Below are positions 36,673 to 46,604 of a stretch of 64,000 nt of DNA, one piece after another. The stretch is from Haematospirillum sp. H1815 (lineage in GTDB: Bacteria > Pseudomonadota > Alphaproteobacteria > Rhodospirillales > Rhodospirillaceae). The first letter of the stretch is position 1; each line of letters opens with the position of its first letter. Made by a program: the position numbers and the translations under genes. The stretch covers positions 242,305-306,304 of the forward strand of contig NZ_JAAVTA010000002.1 in NCBI RefSeq assembly GCF_012102705.1, read 5' to 3'. The notes under the pieces were generated by a model, which saw only the letters and a program-made list of their open reading frames with translations, was not told the origin of the DNA and searched no databases.

Positions 36673-37578
36673 GTGAAACCAGGGGCACTGTCACTGTATC
36701 ACCGGGCGGAAGGACTGGCGGCAAACCTGCCTCCGCTGCTGCTGAAAGCCGAACAGGCCGCCGCCACCCTGCGCGGAGGCAACCACAGACGACGGGCCGC
36801 CGGCTACGGGGATTCATTCTGGCAGTTCCGCCCCTGGGAGAACGGGGATACCACCTCGGCCATCGACTGGCGCCAGAGTGCCCGGCGGGACAACCTGCAT
36901 ATCCGCCAGCAGGAACAGGTCTCGGCACGCAGCCTGTGGTTCTGGTGTGCCGATGGCCCGTCGATGGCCTGGCATTCATCCCCCCATCTTCCGGAAAAGC
37001 GCGACCATGCCCGGCTGCTGGTCCTGACCCTGGCCTGTCTGGGACTCTGGGCGGGGGAACAGGTTGCCCTTCTGTCCCCGCGCATGCCCCCCGGCAGCGG
37101 ACGCCCGGCCCTGATCCGCATGGCAACACATCTGGAAACACCGGCGCCGGAAACAGACCGAACCCTGCCCGCTCCGGACCCAGGGACATTGCGCCACAGC
37201 CTGGTGATCCTGGTCGGCGATTTCCTGGACCCGCCCGACACCCTGGAACACACCCTGCGCACCTGGACCGGAGCCGGCATTCGCGGTCATCTGGTCCAGG
37301 TTCTGGACCCAGCCGAGGAAAACCTGCCCTTTGACGGGCAAATCCGCTTCTTCCAGCCCGGGCAGGTGGGCACACCGGGCCTTCTGGTATCCCGGGTCCG
37401 GGATATCCGCGAGGCCTACTGCCGCCGTCTGGAGGCACACCGCCGCCACCTGGAAACCATTGCCATGCAGTTCGGGTGGACCTTCAGCCTGCACCATACC
37501 GACCGCTCGCTGGAACCGGTCCTGCTGGGCCTGCACAGCCGTCTGGGAACACACCGGATGACAGGCGGGCCATGCTGA
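36673..37578 (+). CDS. DUF58-domain protein
   Basis: A 301-residue protein with the DUF58 core GDSFWQFRPWENGDTTSAID followed by WRQSARRDNLHIRQQEQ. A VWA-like remainder follows (SLWFWCADGPSMAW and LVILVGDFLDPPDTLE). DUF58 proteins accompany MoxR ATPases and are thought to be clients or adaptors. The start is GTG with GGGGGGAAGA upstream. It follows moxR after 14 bases and overlaps the next gene by seven. The C-terminal part is charged and soluble. Confidence 0.88.
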   Translation: MKPGALSLYHRAEGLAANLPPLLLKAEQAAATLRGGNHRRRAAGYGDSFWQFRPWENGDTTSAIDWRQSARRDNLHIRQQEQVSARSLWFWCADGPSMAWHSSPHLPEKRDHARLLVLTLACLGLWAGEQVALLSPRMPPGSGRPALIRMATHLETPAPETDRTLPAPDPGTLRHSLVILVGDFLDPPDTLEHTLRTWTGAGIRGHLVQVLDPAEENLPFDGQIRFFQPGQVGTPGLLVSRVRDIREAYCRRLEAHRRHLETIAMQFGWTFSLHHTDRSLEPVLLGLHSRLGTHRMTGGPC

Positions 37579-40301
37579 CAGGAACTCTGAGCATCCTGAA
37601 CCCGTGGATACTGGCCGGGCTGGCCATCCTTCCGGCTGTGTGGTGGTTGTTGCGCATCACCCCGCCGCCGGAACGGCACATGACCTTTCCGCCGCTGCGC
37701 CTGCTGGCCGACATGTACCCGAGCACCATTACCCCGGCCCGCACGCCGTTGTGGATCCTGCTGCTGCGGGTGCTGATCCTGGCCCTGGTCCTGGCCGGGC
37801 TGGCCGGCCCGGTCATGGATGCACGCCTGCCGGCAGAAAGCCGCCGGCCGCTGTTGGTTGTGGTTGATACCGGCTGGGCCGCCGCAGCCGGATGGCAGGA
37901 CCGGACCCGTGCCCTGAACACCGTTCTGGATGATGCCGCATCCCTGTCGCGTCCGGTTCAGGTTGTGGCCACCACCCTGCGCCCGGGGGAATCGTATCCG
38001 GCGGCGTCCCCTCCTGGCTCTGCCGCAGATGCCCGGGCGTGGCTGCGCCGGATGGCACCGGCACCCCATCATCCCGACTACGCGGCGTTTGCAGCATGGC
38101 TGAACCGTCCCGGTACGGTTCCCGATGCGGTGGAAACCCTGTGGCTGAGTGATGGCCTGGAGCATCCGGAACAGGACGAAGCCGCCATGCTGTTGCAGCA
38201 GCGCGGTCCGGTAACCGTTCTGCTGGCACCGCCAACACGGACCGCTGTTCTGCTGCGTCCGCCGGAACGCACGGCAACGGGCATTGAGCTGACCGCCCGA
38301 CGCCCGGATGACGGACAGCTGCCCCCACGCACCCTGGTGGCCAGAGGTCTGGACCGGAACGGCACCGTGCGGGTTTCCCGGCCACTGACCCTGACAGCCG
38401 GAACAACGGAAGCAACCATCACCCTGGACTTGGAGCCGGACCTGATCCCGCTTGTCACCCGCCTGGACATCACCGATCCCGGCGGGATCCCGCTTGGAGC
38501 CGGGGCAGTCCAGCTGACCGACGACCGCTGGCAACGCCTGCCGGCCGGGGTGGTCACGCGGGGAGACAACAGCCTGCCTCTGCTGTCGGGGTCGTGGTAT
38601 GCCGAACGGGCGCTGGCCGGATCGCTGACCGTGTATACGGGGTCGGTGACAACACTGCTGGCACGCCGGCTTTCAACGGTGGTCATACCGGGTGGCACCA
38701 TTCCGGACAGCGAAGTGGAACCCCTGTCGCAATGGGTGGATCATGGCGGGGTTCTGATCCGGTTTGCCGATACGGCCCTGGCCGAACGGGGTGATACGGC
38801 GCTGCTGCCGGTCTCGCTGCGCACCGGGGGACGCTTCATGGGCAAAGGACTGAGCTGGCAGGAGCCATTGGCCCTGGCCCCCTTCGACAGCACCAGTCCC
38901 CTGTCCGGGTTGACCGTGCCAGACGGCATTACGGTTTCCACCCAACTGATGGCCCACCCCGGCCCGGAAACGGAAAGCCGGACCTGGGCCCGCCTGCGTG
39001 ACGGAACCCCCCTGATCACCGGGCTGCGATCCGGGGCGGGATGGATTGTACTGATCCACACATCGGCCAACACAGACTGGACCACCCTGCCCTTGTCCGG
39101 CCTGTTCCCGGTCCTGCTGGATCGTCTGGCCGGACTGGGGGCCGGCACCGCCGAAGCGGCAGCCCGTGACACCCCCCTGCCGCCGTGGCAGGTGCTGGAT
39201 GGTTACGGGCAACCTGTCACCCCGGGCGCAGGGGTCAAGCCGCTTCCCGCCGCAACCGAGACACCCGGAACCCGCATCACAGTCGGGCCGGAGCATCCGC
39301 CCGGGTGGTACGGCATCCCCGGCAACCGGCAAGCCTTGTCCCTGGCGACCCGCACAACCGCGATGGACGCACGCACCCGCTGGCCAGATGGCATCCGCGT
39401 ACAAACGGCCGGAGAAACCGCAGCCACCCGCATGGCATCCGGGCTTGGCCCGCTGCTGCTGGGCATGGCCCTGGCCCTGCTGCTGGCAGACAGCCTGATC
39501 CATGCCCTGCCCGCCGTGCGATCATGCCTGTTGCAGGGTCTGCGCCGGACAGGGGCCATGCTGGCCTTGATGGTCCTGCTTCCGCTTGTCTCTGCAACAC
39601 GGGCTGACGCTGCCGACAATCCCGACATAACCGATGCCCTGGACACACGCCTGGCCTGGGTTGCCACCGGCGATGTCGATATCGACATCCTGACTGAATC
39701 CGGACTGCAGCGTCTGACCGGGGCACTGGCCCTGCGCACCTCGGCCGAGCTGGCCAAGCCACGCCGGATCAACCCGCACACCGATACCCTGGAATTCTAT
39801 CCCCTTATCTACTGGCCGGTCGGACCCGGTGCAGTGGGGGTTCCGACACAAACGCGGGACCGTGTCGCGCGCTATCTGGAACGGGGTGGGCTGCTTGTTC
39901 TGGACGGACGCCACCCTGACAACGCCGCCGCCCTGCGAACAGTGATGGCATCGCTGGACCTGCCTCCCCTGCGGCGCATGCCCGAAGACCATGTCCTGAC
40001 CCGCAGCTTTTACCTGTTGCCAAACCTGCCCGGACGCATTGCCGGTGCCGATGTGTGGATCGGGGAACAGGCCGCCCGTGGCGAAGGGGTTTCGCCGGTT
40101 ATCGCCGGCAGTGCCGACTGGGCCGGGGCCTGGGCTTCTGATCGCCGGGGACGCCCGGTCCTGCCGATGGTGCCGCCGGGGGAACGTGGGCGGGAGCTGG
40201 CCCTGCGCAGCGGCATCAACATAGTGATGTACGCCCTGACCGGTGACTACAAGGCCGATCAGGTGCATCTGCCGGCCATTCTGGAAAGGTTGACCCAATG
40301 A
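37572..40301 (+). CDS. BatA-N/DUF4159 membrane protein
   Basis: A 909-residue protein. The N-terminal 90 residues form the BatA/Aerotolerance N region with two helices (LNPWILAGLAILPAVWWLLR and LLLRVLILALVLAGLAGP). A long VWA-like and glutamine-amidotransferase-like extracytoplasmic part follows, then further helices near residue 630-690. A C-terminal DUF4159 domain begins around NPHTDTLEFYPLIYWPVGPG. It follows the DUF58 gene with overlap and overlaps the next gene by four bases, forming the MoxR cluster. Its role is unknown but likely in envelope stress or complex assembly, as for Bat proteins. Confidence 0.85.
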   Translation: MLTGTLSILNPWILAGLAILPAVWWLLRITPPPERHMTFPPLRLLADMYPSTITPARTPLWILLLRVLILALVLAGLAGPVMDARLPAESRRPLLVVVDTGWAAAAGWQDRTRALNTVLDDAASLSRPVQVVATTLRPGESYPAASPPGSAADARAWLRRMAPAPHHPDYAAFAAWLNRPGTVPDAVETLWLSDGLEHPEQDEAAMLLQQRGPVTVLLAPPTRTAVLLRPPERTATGIELTARRPDDGQLPPRTLVARGLDRNGTVRVSRPLTLTAGTTEATITLDLEPDLIPLVTRLDITDPGGIPLGAGAVQLTDDRWQRLPAGVVTRGDNSLPLLSGSWYAERALAGSLTVYTGSVTTLLARRLSTVVIPGGTIPDSEVEPLSQWVDHGGVLIRFADTALAERGDTALLPVSLRTGGRFMGKGLSWQEPLALAPFDSTSPLSGLTVPDGITVSTQLMAHPGPETESRTWARLRDGTPLITGLRSGAGWIVLIHTSANTDWTTLPLSGLFPVLLDRLAGLGAGTAEAAARDTPLPPWQVLDGYGQPVTPGAGVKPLPAATETPGTRITVGPEHPPGWYGIPGNRQALSLATRTTAMDARTRWPDGIRVQTAGETAATRMASGLGPLLLGMALALLLADSLIHALPAVRSCLLQGLRRTGAMLALMVLLPLVSATRADAADNPDITDALDTRLAWVATGDVDIDILTESGLQRLTGALALRTSAELAKPRRINPHTDTLEFYPLIYWPVGPGAVGVPTQTRDRVARYLERGGLLVLDGRHPDNAAALRTVMASLDLPPLRRMPEDHVLTRSFYLLPNLPGRIAGADVWIGEQAARGEGVSPVIAGSADWAGAWASDRRGRPVLPMVPPGERGRELALRSGINIVMYALTGDYKADQVHLPAILERLTQ

Positions 40302-42415
40302 TACCGGTCAACGGCATGGCGAGCCTGTCCCTGGAACCGCTGCTGCCCCTGTGGCTGACCGGCGGGGCATTTGTGGTCATGCTGGCCCTGACCCTGCCCG
40401 GCCTGATCGTATCGGGCCGCCGGGAGTTCTGGCGCTTTCTGCCGGCCTGTGTGGTGTGCGCTGTTCTGGCCGGGCCGGTCCTGGTGCATGAAACACGGGA
40501 ACCGGTGGATGACATTGTGCTGCTGGTCCTGGACGACAGCGACAGCATGCAGCACGGGCAACGCATTGCCCTGCGGGATTCCACCGTGGAAATGCTTCAG
40601 GCCCGGATCGGCCAGCATGCCCATGTCCGGACACACACCGTCATGGTCAACAGCCAGGGACAGAACGGGACGCGGCTGACGGGGGCGGTGGAACAGGCTG
40701 TGGCCGGGCTGGCCGGCCAGCCGGTTGCCGCAGTTGTACTGGTAACCGACGGGCAGGTGCACGACATGCCATCAGACCCGGACGCGGTACAGGCGCTGGC
40801 AAGCCGGATCAAGGCCCCGGTTCACACCCTTCTGACCGGAGCCCCGGGGGAGAAAGACCGGCGGATCCACATCGACTCCGCCCCGGACTTCGGCCTGATC
40901 GGACGGGAAGCCACCATCAGCGTTACCATTTCAGAATACGACACCGGCGTTGCAGAACGGTCCTCGCCCATTCCCCTGACGGTACGCATCAACAACAACC
41001 CGCCACAGGTGCGGATGGTGATCCCCGGGCGCAAACAGGATCTTGCCATTCCGCTGACCCATGCAGGACAAACCGTTGTCGGCCTGTCTGTTCCGCCCCT
41101 TGAAGGCGAACCCGACACCACCAACAACCGGACCGCCCTGGCAATCAACGGCATTCGCGATCGTGTCCGCATCCTGCTGGTCTCGGGCGAGCCGGCAATC
41201 GGGGAACGCGCCTGGCGCCGGCTGCTGAAGGCCGACCCCGGCATTGACCTGGTGCACTTTACCATCCTGCGTCCTCCGGCCAAAGACGACGGCACCCCCC
41301 TGCACGAGCTGGCGCTGATCACATTCCCGGTCCGGGAACTGTTCGAGGAACGGCTGGCTGACTTCGACCTGGTTATTTTTGATCGCTACACCCGTCGATC
41401 CCTGGTACCGGGACTGTTTCTGGAACGCCTGTCAGCCTATGTCCGCAATGGAGGGGCCTTGCTGCTATCGGCTGGACCTGAGTTTGCCGGAGCCGGCAGC
41501 CTGGCGGAATCACCCCTGACCAGCGTTATTCCGGCCCAGCCAACCGGGCGCACAGTGCGCTCGCGCTTTGTGCCGGACCTGGACCCGGTCGGATTCCGCC
41601 ACCCGGTTACGGCCGGCCTGCCGGATTCCGGAACGCAGGGCCAGCCTCCATCATGGGGGGCCTGGCTGCAGTATGTTGAAGCCAGCCCGACCCGGGGAAC
41701 AACCCTGATGCGGGCCCCGCGGGAGGCCCCCCTGCTGGTTCTGGAACGCGTGGAAAAAGGCCGCAGCGCAGTCATTCTGTCCGATACCCTGTGGCTGTGG
41801 GCCCGGGGCTGGGACGGTGGCGGGCCACAGACCGAGCTGCTGCGCCGGCTGGTCAACTGGCTGCTGGCAGAACCCGCGCTGGAAGAAGAAACCCTGCATG
41901 CGACCATCGCCGCCGATACCGGCATCATGACAATAACACGGCGCAGCCTGTCCGACCCACCAGCAGACCGGCGCGGGGTTACCATCACCGACCCGGACGG
42001 AAACCAGCTCACGGCCACCTTGCACACGGTCGCGCCGGGACGGGAACAGGTACAGACAGAAGCAACCAAGCCCGGAATCTGGTCTGTTGACGATGGAAGC
42101 CGCCGCATTGTCACCGCATCGGGAACCGGCACCAGCCCGGAGCGTGCCTCCCTGATTACCACCGACCGCATGCTGGCCCCCTTGAGTCAGGCAGCCGGAG
42201 GCAGCGTCATCTGGCTGGCGCAGGACGGCGTGCCACAACTGCGCAGCATCGACCCCGACGCAAGGCGCCATAGCGGTTCGTCCTGGATTGGCATACGCCG
42301 CAACGAAGCCCATATCAGCAGCGGCGTGCATACGACCCCGTTGCTACCGGCTGGTGTGGCCGCAATACTTATTCTGGGAACACTGGTTCTGGCATGGTGG
42401 CGGGAGGGGCGCTAA
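40298..42415 (+). CDS. VWA/glutamine amidotransferase-like membrane protein of the MoxR cluster
   Basis: A 705-residue protein. Two N-terminal helices are followed by a VWA-like domain (IVLLVLDDSDSMQHGQR near residue 75, VVLVTDGQVHDMPSD later). A middle part resembles class I glutamine amidotransferase folds (VRNGGALLLSAGPEFAG), and a last helix ends LILGTLVLAWWREGR. The DSDSM motif is a MIDAS-like DxSxS site with a Ser-Met end, so metal binding may be partial. It closes the moxR operon. Its 3' end overlaps the convergent EAL/GGDEF gene by 47 bases. Function is inferred only from context. Confidence 0.8.
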   Translation: MIPVNGMASLSLEPLLPLWLTGGAFVVMLALTLPGLIVSGRREFWRFLPACVVCAVLAGPVLVHETREPVDDIVLLVLDDSDSMQHGQRIALRDSTVEMLQARIGQHAHVRTHTVMVNSQGQNGTRLTGAVEQAVAGLAGQPVAAVVLVTDGQVHDMPSDPDAVQALASRIKAPVHTLLTGAPGEKDRRIHIDSAPDFGLIGREATISVTISEYDTGVAERSSPIPLTVRINNNPPQVRMVIPGRKQDLAIPLTHAGQTVVGLSVPPLEGEPDTTNNRTALAINGIRDRVRILLVSGEPAIGERAWRRLLKADPGIDLVHFTILRPPAKDDGTPLHELALITFPVRELFEERLADFDLVIFDRYTRRSLVPGLFLERLSAYVRNGGALLLSAGPEFAGAGSLAESPLTSVIPAQPTGRTVRSRFVPDLDPVGFRHPVTAGLPDSGTQGQPPSWGAWLQYVEASPTRGTTLMRAPREAPLLVLERVEKGRSAVILSDTLWLWARGWDGGGPQTELLRRLVNWLLAEPALEEETLHATIAADTGIMTITRRSLSDPPADRRGVTITDPDGNQLTATLHTVAPGREQVQTEATKPGIWSVDDGSRRIVTASGTGTSPERASLITTDRMLAPLSQAAGGSVIWLAQDGVPQLRSIDPDARRHSGSSWIGIRRNEAHISSGVHTTPLLPAGVAAILILGTLVLAWWREGR

Positions 42416-44252
42416 CCCGGCGCACGGGCTCCCCCAAGAGCGCCATGACAATCCGGTCCGGCGCAGCTTTGGCTTCCGACTTCAGCCGGGCCATGGTTTC
42501 GGCCAGATGATCACAGCAACGCCCCCCAGCCCCCTGCGGAATATGCACAATCGCCGCCGAAGCAGACAGCAACGGAAAATGCTGCCGGGCCCCGCTTCTG
42601 TCGCATGCTACAATGTAGCCGTTGCGGCGGGCATCCGGATCATAAAAACTTTCGACATCTCGACGAAAACACGTGGTCAGGTCGCGCACGCGCTCCAGAA
42701 CCGTTTCAGAGCTGATGTTACGAAACCCGGCAACAAAATCATCGCCACCAATGTGGCCAACGAACACATCATCGCGACGCAGATCGCGCACCAGAAGATT
42801 GGCAAACAGGACAATCGCCCGGTCCCCCTGCCGGAATCCATAGGTGTCATTGAACGGCTTGAATCCATCAAAGTCAAAGTAAACAATACACCAGGAAGAC
42901 TGACTGTCTTCCATCACCCGGGCCATGTATGCATTAATCAGCGTATTGCCGGGCAGACGGGTCAGCGGGTTCTGGTCCCGCGCCACGGCCAGGTTCTTCT
43001 CGTTCAGAAGCCGCAGCAGGGAACGGGCTGACAGAAAGCCGGCATAGCATCCGTCGGCAGTAATGATGATACCCTCTGAATCCTCGTCAGCCGAAAAAAT
43101 CTCCAGGATCTTCTCGGCACTGGTCCGGATATCGGCCACAGGACAGGGCCAGAGAAAGTCACGCAGTTGACGGGCATAACCCTTGTTCGACAACAGCTCC
43201 TTGCCAAAGGGCGCGTACACATAATTTTTCAGGGTCTGTTCGCGCACCAAGCCCAGCGGCTCTCCGTCGCAGGACACCACCGGAAAGAACGTGTGGGTGC
43301 TGTCAAGACGGAACCGCTCCAGAACATCAGCCAGCTGCGCATCTTCCGGGATCGGGGGAACACGGGTGATGCGGGCCCGAACCAGATCTTGGTCCGTTTC
43401 CGCATGCCGGCGGTCACGGGCGTTGATATCCCGCGCACGGGAAAGCACCTGCTCCATATCAGGACGACAGCAGGGATCGGACTCTCCACCGAACAGAGGG
43501 CCCTGAACCAAATCAAGACCAGCTTCGCGGCAGGCCAGATATTCCTGCTCGGTCTCGACACCCCGGGCCATGACCCGAACCCCCAGAAGATGGGAAAGGT
43601 TGACCATGTGTCCCAGAAAAATGCGGCGACGGCTGCTGCTCAGGCCGCCGGTAATGAAGAAACGGTCAAGCTGGATGTAATCCGGATTGGCCAGGAACAG
43701 AAGCAGGAGACCGGACGACCCGGTACCAAAATGGCTGATGGCAACCCTGCCGGCTACAGCACGTAGGGCATTCAAACCCTCCATCGCCTCATCGCAAACA
43801 CGGACCGGTCCATGGGCTTCCAGCGCCAGAACCACACGACCGCGCTCGACCCCGCAGGCTTCCATCAACACGCCCAATCGCCGGGCCAGACGATCCGAAC
43901 ACCCCAGCACACGCACATCCATGCTGACAAAGAGCCGGTGTTCTTCCCATCGGGGACACTGCACAAACGCATGCAGGGCCAGCCGGAATACCTCGGCCGT
44001 AACATCAGACAAAACCCCGGCAGCCGCGGCCTGAACGAAAAGTGGCTGAAGACCTTGCGCGGAATGCGTGTCGTCGTTGCCATCGACCAGGACAGCCTCG
44101 TACCCGATACAGCGTGCACTGTGCAGGCTGACAACCGGCAGCAGAGCCACGCGCATGCCCTGTACCTGCCTGATCACCTGTTCACTGGTACTGGATAGCA
44201 AAACGGACAGATTCCTTTTTATTTTCTGTTCCGGGGCAACCGGAGAGCACAA
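42369..44252 (-). CDS. EAL-CBS-GGDEF protein with a degenerate EAL domain
   Basis: A protein of up to 627 residues. An EAL-type domain (about 35-270) is followed by a CBS pair (about 290-430) and a GGDEF domain with active-site motif GGDDF. EAL catalytic positions are changed: YEAV keeps the Glu, but DDFG is SHFG, the DYIK Lys is Gln in DYIQLDR, and AEGVE is ARGVE. It is therefore unlikely to be a phosphodiesterase and may bind cyclic-di-GMP or regulate the GGDEF part. The start is uncertain: TTG at 44252 or ATG at 44156, where EAL homology begins. The 3' end overlaps the convergent VWA-like gene. Confidence 0.85.
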   Translation of the reverse strand: MCSPVAPEQKIKRNLSVLLSSTSEQVIRQVQGMRVALLPVVSLHSARCIGYEAVLVDGNDDTHSAQGLQPLFVQAAAAGVLSDVTAEVFRLALHAFVQCPRWEEHRLFVSMDVRVLGCSDRLARRLGVLMEACGVERGRVVLALEAHGPVRVCDEAMEGLNALRAVAGRVAISHFGTGSSGLLLLFLANPDYIQLDRFFITGGLSSSRRRIFLGHMVNLSHLLGVRVMARGVETEQEYLACREAGLDLVQGPLFGGESDPCCRPDMEQVLSRARDINARDRRHAETDQDLVRARITRVPPIPEDAQLADVLERFRLDSTHTFFPVVSCDGEPLGLVREQTLKNYVYAPFGKELLSNKGYARQLRDFLWPCPVADIRTSAEKILEIFSADEDSEGIIITADGCYAGFLSARSLLRLLNEKNLAVARDQNPLTRLPGNTLINAYMARVMEDSQSSWCIVYFDFDGFKPFNDTYGFRQGDRAIVLFANLLVRDLRRDDVFVGHIGGDDFVAGFRNISSETVLERVRDLTTCFRRDVESFYDPDARRNGYIVACDRSGARQHFPLLSASAAIVHIPQGAGGRCCDHLAETMARLKSEAKAAPDRIVMALLGEPVRRVSAPPATMPEPVFPE

Positions 44253-44349
44253 CCATTATGCGTTAATATGCCGCATATATACGCGGAAGGGGCAGTTCAC
44301 CAGCAACGCGCCACAAATGCAAGATGTTTTGTCCACCGTATCCTGTTTC

Positions 44350-45012
44350 TCAGGCCTCGACCTTGTCATGAGCAGGAGAGACCATTTTCAGCAAGGCCTG
44401 CACCACATTATCGACTGCGTTACCAACCCGCTCGACCGTAGCTTCAAACATGTCATCCGGCGTCGTCACCACACGGTTTCCGGGATCCAGGGCAATAACA
44501 TCCACCTTTACAGGGTTTTCTGTATCCTCCTGCCTCTGCTCAACAGCATTGCTCTCGACAACCGCCAAGTCCACACCCTGTCCCAGAATCCTTGACAGGA
44601 CAGCCGGAGGCATACACAGCGCCCCGATGGGCAGGCCAGCAGCATGCGCATCACGGATACAACGCCCTACATCAGGGTCAACCGGGATATCAGCTCCCTG
44701 GGTGGAAAAAGTGGGCAAATCAGTTACTACACCGAAAACACCAGGGAACATAACCGCATCATAGTCAGCAGCCTGGAATTCGGACAGCGACGTGACCGAA
44801 CCCCGGGCAATGCGGGCAGATTCCATCTGGACGCTACGCCCCACGACCGGCACGGCCCTCTCCTCTTCCGTTTCTTTCACATCGGGGGCAAAGCAACGAG
44901 GGATGGCACCATGGCGGACGAGGGTCAGAAGGGTCAGCACCGGCTCGTGGGTTCCAACCCCGTCACGCACACCACAACCGGACAGGACAACCGCAACACG
45001 GGGGGCAGACAT
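44350..45012 (-). CDS. elbB: ElbB-type DJ-1/PfpI glyoxalase-like protein
   Basis: A 220-residue DJ-1/PfpI-superfamily protein. VAVVLSGCGVRDGVGTHEPV is the ElbB-specific opening, DYDAVMFPGVFGVVTDLPTF follows, and the nucleophile Cys lies in IGALCMPPAVL. ElbB (sigma cross-reacting protein 27A) is linked to isoprenoid metabolism and has glyoxalase-like activity in Escherichia coli. The length matches. The ATG at 45012 is preferred over an upstream start because family similarity begins there. It is divergent from the M32 peptidase gene with 101 bases between. Confidence 0.9.
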   Translation of the reverse strand: MSAPRVAVVLSGCGVRDGVGTHEPVLTLLTLVRHGAIPRCFAPDVKETEEERAVPVVGRSVQMESARIARGSVTSLSEFQAADYDAVMFPGVFGVVTDLPTFSTQGADIPVDPDVGRCIRDAHAAGLPIGALCMPPAVLSRILGQGVDLAVVESNAVEQRQEDTENPVKVDVIALDPGNRVVTTPDDMFEATVERVGNAVDNVVQALLKMVSPAHDKVEA

Positions 45013-45113
45013 ACCATGAAATCCTTTTCTGCGTGGGGTTCTCAAGACGGGGGAAGCAGACTACCCTGTGGACACGAATGTTTCCACCCTTGCCGAACAG
45101 GATACCCGCCACA

Positions 45114-46604
45114 ATGACCCGGGCCATGGATGCCTATCATTCCCTGGAAAAACAGTTTGCCCGCCTTGCCGCCCTGCAGGAAGCCGAAGGGCTTCTGCAC
45201 TGGGATTCATCGGTCATGATGCCCGAGGGGGGCGGGGCAGACCGTGGCGAACAGCTGGCAACTCTGGCCGCCCTGGCGCACGACCTGATCACCGCTCCGC
45301 ATGTAGGGGATCTGATCGAACAGGCGGACGGGGCCGATCTGGACCCGTGGCAGGCCGCAAATCTGAAAGAAATGCGCCGGACCCGGGCGCATGCCACCGC
45401 GGTCCCCGGTGATCTGGTCGAAGCCACCAGCCGTGCCGTTTCATCCTGCGAGGGAATCTGGCGCCAGGCACGGGCAAAGTCTGATTTTGCCGCGGTTCGC
45501 CCGGCACTGGAACAGGTGGTGGCCCTGACCCGGCACAGCGCACAGGCCAAGGCCGAAGCCCTGGACTGCACCGTTTATGACGCCCTGCTTGACCAGTTTG
45601 AACCCGGCGGATCCTGCGCCGCAATCGACCCACTGTTTGCCGATCTTGAATCGTTCCTGCCTCCCTTCCTGGATGCGGTGCTGGACCATCAGGGAGACGT
45701 TGCGGATATCCCGCCCGGCCCCTATGACCAGACAGCCCAGGAAACACTGGGGCGCACGATCATGCAGGCCATGGGGTTTGATTTCCAGCACGGACGGCTG
45801 GACGTATCGGCGCATCCCTTCTGTGGTGGAACGCCGGGGGATGTGCGCATTACTACCCGTTATGACACCGGGGACTATTCCAGCGCCCTGATGGGCGTGA
45901 TCCATGAAACCGGGCACGGTCTGTATGAACGGGGCCTGCCGTCAGCATGGCGGCGGCAGCCGGTGGGGCTGGCCCGTGGCATGAGTGTGCACGAGAGCCA
46001 GTCGCTGCTGATGGAAATGCAGGCCGGACGATCGCGGGATTTTTTCAGTTTCCTCGGCCCGCTGGTGCGTGAACGCTTTGGCGTCAACGGCGATGACTGG
46101 ACGGACGAGGCCCAGCACCGCCGCGCCATCCGGGTCAGGCGCGGGCATATCCGGGTCAATGCCGACGAAGTGACCTATCCGCTGCACGTTATCCTGCGCT
46201 ATCGCCTGGAACGGGCGATGGTGGAAGGCACACTGGAGGTTGCCGAGCTGCCCGGCGCGTGGAACGAAGGGTTCGAACGTCTTCTGGGCATTCCGGTTCC
46301 TGACCACTGCCACGGGGTAATGCAGGACGTCCACTGGTTTGACGGGCTGATCGGTTACTTCCCGACCTATACCCTGGGGGCCATGACCGCCGCCCAGCTT
46401 TATGCTGCCGCCGTTTTGCACAACCCGGACATTCCCCGCTCCCTTGCGGAGGGGGACTTTGCGCCACTGCTGGCCTGGCTGCGCCCGAACGTGCACGAGA
46501 AGGCATCCAGCCTGTCCACCCGCGAACTGCTGGTCCAGGCAACCGGGAAACCGCTGGATGCCGGCGTATTCAAGGCCCACCTGACCCGGCGCTATCTGGT
46601 CTGA
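45114..46604 (+). CDS. M32 carboxypeptidase (Taq type)
   Basis: A 496-residue M32 metallocarboxypeptidase. The family opening LEKQFARLAALQEAEGLLHW carries the conserved Trp-Asp, HPFCGG is near 250, DVRITTRYD follows, and zinc-binding HETGH is near 270 with Glu in MSVHESQSLL. The end contains GYFPTYTLGAMTAAQL. It removes C-terminal residues from peptides in the cytoplasm. The ATG at 45114 has AGGA upstream, and a second ATG four codons later is possible. It converges on a methyltransferase-like gene with a 13-base overlap. Confidence 0.95.
   Translation: MTRAMDAYHSLEKQFARLAALQEAEGLLHWDSSVMMPEGGGADRGEQLATLAALAHDLITAPHVGDLIEQADGADLDPWQAANLKEMRRTRAHATAVPGDLVEATSRAVSSCEGIWRQARAKSDFAAVRPALEQVVALTRHSAQAKAEALDCTVYDALLDQFEPGGSCAAIDPLFADLESFLPPFLDAVLDHQGDVADIPPGPYDQTAQETLGRTIMQAMGFDFQHGRLDVSAHPFCGGTPGDVRITTRYDTGDYSSALMGVIHETGHGLYERGLPSAWRRQPVGLARGMSVHESQSLLMEMQAGRSRDFFSFLGPLVRERFGVNGDDWTDEAQHRRAIRVRRGHIRVNADEVTYPLHVILRYRLERAMVEGTLEVAELPGAWNEGFERLLGIPVPDHCHGVMQDVHWFDGLIGYFPTYTLGAMTAAQLYAAAVLHNPDIPRSLAEGDFAPLLAWLRPNVHEKASSLSTRELLVQATGKPLDAGVFKAHLTRRYLV

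Noticed and set aside
34979..37438. A leftward open frame of 819 codons across moxR and DUF58
   Set aside because: Only its last 191 codons (DUF1285) have family motifs; the rest is antisense to moxR and DUF58, open because of high GC.
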